Origin: Proteles cristata cristata
Lineage: Eukaryota; Chordata; Mammalia; Carnivora; Hyaenidae
Direction: 5' to 3'
Length of the DNA stretch: 64,000 bases
Assembly: GCA_017311185.1 (NCBI GenBank)
Contig: JAESUZ010001057.1
Span: 682,001-746,000, forward strand
The notes beneath the pieces were generated by a model, which saw only the letters and a list, made by a program, of their open reading frames with translations, was not told where the DNA came from and made no database searches. A program made the position numbers and the translations under genes. This document shows positions 60,219 through 64,000 of the stretch, in pieces. Every line of letters starts with the position of its first letter. Position 1 is the first letter of the stretch.

Positions 60219-60999
60219 TACCAGGTAGTTTTCTGTGTCTGTGAGCTCTGGGGTTTTTGAGGATTTGGGGGTTTGTTTTTGTTTTTTATATTTTGTTTTT
60301 TAATTCCACGTATCAGTGAGATCATATGGTATTTATCTTTCTCAGACTTATTTCATTTTGCATAATGCCCTCAAGGTCTATCCAACTTGTTGCAAATGGC
60401 ATATTTTCCTTCCTTTTATGGCTGAATTAATATAACACCTTACATGTACACTTTGTTCATCCAGCTATGGACACTTAGGGTGCTTCCGTGTCTGGCTACT
60501 GTAAATAATGCTGCTAGAAACATGGGGTGCAGATACCTTTCCCAGTTACCGTCTTCATTTTCTTTGGACAAATGCCCAGAAGTGCAATTTCTGGATCTTG
60601 TGGCAGTTCTATTTGTAGTTTTTTGAGGAACCTTCATGCTGTTTTCCATTGGCTGCACCAGTTCACATTCCCACCAATAGTACCTGGGGGTTTCATTCTC
60701 TCCACCCCCTCGCCAACACTTGTTATGTCTTATCTTTTTGATAATAGCCGTTCTGACAGGTGTAAGGTGATATCTCATTGTGGTTTTGATTTGCATTTCC
60801 CTGATAATCAGTGATGTTGGGCATCTTTTCATGTACCCATTGGCCATCTGTGTGTCTTCTTTGGAAAAATGTCTATTCAGATCCACTGCCCATTTTTTAA
60901 CAGGATTGGTTTTGTTTCCTCCAAGGCCTGTCTTTTCTCCTTCTTCCAACCTAACTGGCCTAAGGTTTTCCCTACACACCCTCCCTAATGCCAACCTCA

Positions 61000-61164
61000 T
61001 GAATCTCTTCCAGACTCATTATTCACTAAAGGGAAAGATCAAGGGTCAGGAAGGACCTTGGGCATAGTTCAGAGGCTGACGTCCGCAGAAGATTTGTGGT
61101 ACAAGTAGAAGCCAACAAAAGCAGGTAGCTCAAGAGGTGTGAGGGGCTGGGGCTGTTGTATTAG

Positions 61165-61205
<41 letters not shown>

Positions 61206-64000
61206 CGGACATTTGTGCTTGCATGTTCACCAACTATATGAGTACCAGAGAGCCCTGATGGTAGGTATTTGGTCCTTTTGTCATATACTATAGTCTGACT
61301 TGGGGGTCAGACAAAAATGAATGTATCGTGCATGCATAGGGTCCATTCTGGGGTTGTCCATTGTGACCTGTGTGCCCAAGCAAGATGAAGCAAGCCTTGG
61401 CACCAGAAACATCAGCGGTTCTATCCAATGAGAGGGCACTTGTTGGAGAATGGCTAACTGGCTCAGACCCCAAGCCTCCCACCAACTTCCAACCCTGGTG
61501 GGAGGAGGTAGGAACAAGCATCTAGGGCCCAGGAAGGCTTTCCATTCACTTGTGCTGAACCCCCAGAGGCCCTGTCCTGCTCTTCTCTGCTCCAGGTACA
61601 CTGATCTCATCAAGCCTCCCTCTCCCACCTCTGTGCCAGGTGTCTACACAGGGACAAGAATCTATAGGGACTGGGTACCATGGCCTGGCACATGGCAGAC
61701 AGACACACATTAATAACATGACTGACTTTGACCAAGTAGAATCAAATTAATACATGATTTTGAGTCTGGGGTGGTTCTGAGGCTCAAGTGTGAGGGTGTA
61801 TGGTTCAGGGACCAGTGTGTGATACTTTCATGTTTCTGTCTACCCACCATGTGACTGAACCCACTGGGTCCATTCAACACCAATGCCTGGCACCTACTTA
61901 GTGCCCAACTCCATGGAGAGTATGAAGCTAAGTCAGCGGAAGTAGTTTTATCTTTTGAAAGGGCTGTGTGTATACATTCCTGGGAGGGAAGAAGGCGAGA
62001 CTGAGATTTAGATTACAGCAAACTAAACTTGACTTGTTGAATCACAGGTGTACCTCTTGTCACTCCCTGTACTTGCCCCATATAGATGGAGTCAGGTAAG
62101 TACTGTGGCTGGGAGGCTGTGGAGTGAAGAAGGAAGGAGAAGGGTGAAGGCAGAGGCCATCAGTCAACCGTATCTACTGCATACCAAGAATGTGTGTTCT
62201 AGTGAAGGTGGGAGAGGGCTCCAAGATGAAAACAATCTCTTCTATTTTGTAGAACATTTTACCGTTTAAGAAACAAGCTCCTACGTCCTTCATCTCCCTA
62301 GAACTTCAACCTCAGGAGTAAAACAGACAGGTGTTTCTCCTGTTGTACACACGAGGCCCAGGGAAATTAGGGATCATGCTCAGGATTGGGCCATGGAAAT
62401 ATGGAGGGTCTGGGGCCCAGAACTCAGTTCTTGGCCACTGTGGCTTTGGCTCCCCTCAAAAGGAACAAAAACTATCCTGGCCCTCAAAAAATAGAAATCT
62501 CATGGAGTAGATGATTCTCATCAATGGAGCACTTCAGAACACCCAGGACCACTCAGATTGATCACTGCAGAATGAGTCCTCTAGACCCAAAGAGGGCAGG
62601 AAGCGTCAGAATGGCTCAGTATCAGTGTACTTCCCAAAGGAAGTCACACAGAATTGAGCAAGAAAGATTTCCATGTGGGAGGAGACATGAACAAAGACTA
62701 ACAGCTGGGACCACAAGGTCATAAGCAGGAACCCACCAACAACCAAGGGACTGAGCAGGGACTGGGTTGAGGAAAATAGGATTTGGGAGAGGGGGTGGAT
62801 GGGGTCTGGAAAGGTAGGTCCAGTCTGGAGGTGGAAGCAGAAGATTTGGGATTTGTCATTGTGAAGTGCCTCCCTTAATGTCATGGAATTTGGCCCAGGT
62901 TGAGAGGGCAGACAGCTGACAGGGGCTAAGATCACACACCTCCTGACTTCGCTGCACACTGGAGGACTCGGCCAGTTTTTCAGCAAACAGGGACACACAA
63001 CTGAGCTTTGTTCTGACTTTCAGTATATCTATATCTGTTGTTGAGAGAAGGAATGATGGTCAGGCATGTGACCAAGTCTGAGGAGCCTTTTTGGGGCTGG
63101 AGGTGGTGACCACAAAATCAGCACCAGGGAGAGGATAGGTATCTCCCTGCAGAACCAAATGACCAAAGCCGCTACTTTTTCTCCTTTCCTCTCCTACAGG
63201 TCCGAAGGTAGGAAATCTCTCCAGCCGTCTCTCATTTCTCCTATCTGCCACTGTGTCCCCCTAGACCTCCAGCCCCCTTCCTAGACCTTCAGGGGACAAC
63301 CATGACCTTCCTGAAATGAAGAGTAGGGAGCAGACTCTGTCATCAGCCCCACTGGCAGGCAGGCAGGGGCACCGCAGTGTTCCTCCACCCCCTGCCGGCT
63401 GCAGCCTTCTCCTGGGCACCTCTCCTGTTTTCCCATCTGTCTCTCCCGCTTCCTCACTTCCCCTCCCCATCTCAGCCTCTCTCCTGCTGCTTCCCCGCCT
63501 GTTCCATGTTTCTCTGCTTTCCTGACTACCCCCACAGCCTCCCTGGATGGATGGCATGCTCCCAAACCTCAACCACACTGCAGGGCCCCAATGACCTGCC
63601 TCTGCCACAGAAAAGAGGCTGCCCACCCTCCTCCCTCCACTGGCTACCACCAGTGGACCTGGCTCCTAAGCCTGGAACTGGCCCCACCACAAAGAGTGCT
63701 GGCAGGCAGGGTGGGAAGTGGCTGTTTCCAGGCTTCGCTGAGCCCGGATGAGGAAGGGGCTGCTCTAGCATGGTCACAGGAAGGGCCCTAGCCCTGGAGC
63801 CTGCATCTTCCTCGCCCATGTCAAGCCCTTACTCAGGCCTAGGAGAATGAAGAAGATTGGGGATAGGAGCAGAGCTCCACCCCTGCCTCCTCAGGGCTCC
63901 AGGCCCCCCAGTGCCCCAGCACCAGAACCAGGGTGGTTGGTGTCTCTCTTCTCTTCCTTGGGCCTGTGGCAAGAGGCAAAGACACTCCTCTGGCCCTAGA
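61000..64000. other. Intergenic to window end
   Basis: Contains a GT microsatellite at 61165-61202 and an isolated exon-like segment at 62048-62095. No coding gene recognised. PHGR1, expected next by human synteny, is not visible. Confidence 0.5.
61165..61202 (+). repeat. (GT)n microsatellite
   Basis: About 18 uninterrupted GT units. Confidence 0.97.

Larger units (their letters stand above)
59768..60910 (-). mobile_element. L1 3' end with ORF2 C-terminal remnant, interrupted by two insertions
   Basis: On the minus strand 60440-60900 reads as the C-terminal part of L1 ORF2 with scattered breaks; the rest is L1 3' UTR. It is interrupted by a SINE at 59786-59996 and a short L1 piece at 60129-60218. 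Non-functional. Confidence 0.85.

Noticed and set aside
60440..61000. 186-codon minus-strand ORF
   Set aside because: It is a decayed L1 ORF2 end, not a host gene.
61000..64000. PHGR1, expected by human synteny
   Set aside because: No Pro/His/Gly repeat coding sequence is visible on either strand.

Overview
The window is nuclear DNA from a placental mammal, almost certainly a carnivore and most likely a felid. The evidence is interrupted genes with GT-AG introns, twelve tRNA-Lys-derived CAN-type SINEs (two with long, nearly identical target-site duplications), L1, L2 and MIR remnants, an ancient ERVL-type provirus fragment and a hAT-Charlie transposon. Nothing looks prokaryotic, viral-only or organellar. 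Gene content and order (PLCB2 on -, INAFM2 on +, CCDC9B on -) match human 15q15.1 from memory; I could not run an alignment.

Region by region. 1-1999: 3' UTR and downstream flank of PLCB2. 2000-19864 (-): all 32 coding exons of PLCB2 (phospholipase C beta 2), joined in frame to 1182 codons plus stop, with catalytic H327/H374 and calcium ligands N328, E357, D359 and E408 at the human positions. Its promoter lies near 19.9-20.1 kb. 20.1-32.6 kb: gene-free and rich in old repeats, including a MER5-like copy, an ERVL remnant (about 24.70-26.9 kb, -) and a hAT-Charlie transposon (about 27.04-29.29 kb, +) split by four SINEs. 32.6-33.95 kb: CpG-island promoter and the single coding exon of INAFM2 (33321-33779, +), followed by a probable 3' UTR of about 2 kb. 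36-41 kb: intergenic, with MER5A, SINE and MIR. 44398-50043 (-): twelve coding exons of CCDC9B (494 codons), including a 15-nt microexon; its 3' UTR probably runs to about 40.97 kb. 50.1-64.0 kb: flank with SINEs, L1, L2 and MIR and no recognisable coding gene. PHGR1, the next gene in human, was not found and presumably lies beyond the window.

The three genes are neighbours, not an operon. PLCB2 is a G-protein-activated enzyme that hydrolyses PIP2 in blood and taste cells. INAFM2 is a small single-pass membrane protein. CCDC9B is a poorly characterised coiled-coil protein. The points most worth checking are splicing-related: a long TTCC microsatellite just upstream of the PLCB2 exon 2 acceptor, a CA-repeat beside the exon 30 donor, an apparent GC-AG intron, a frame-preserving 42-nt cassette exon, and the CCDC9B microexon. 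The INAFM2 promoter carries three TTTTAA elements and an Arg-rich upstream ORF built on a CGG run. I found no CRISPR array, insertion sequence, rRNA gene or credible functional tRNA gene.
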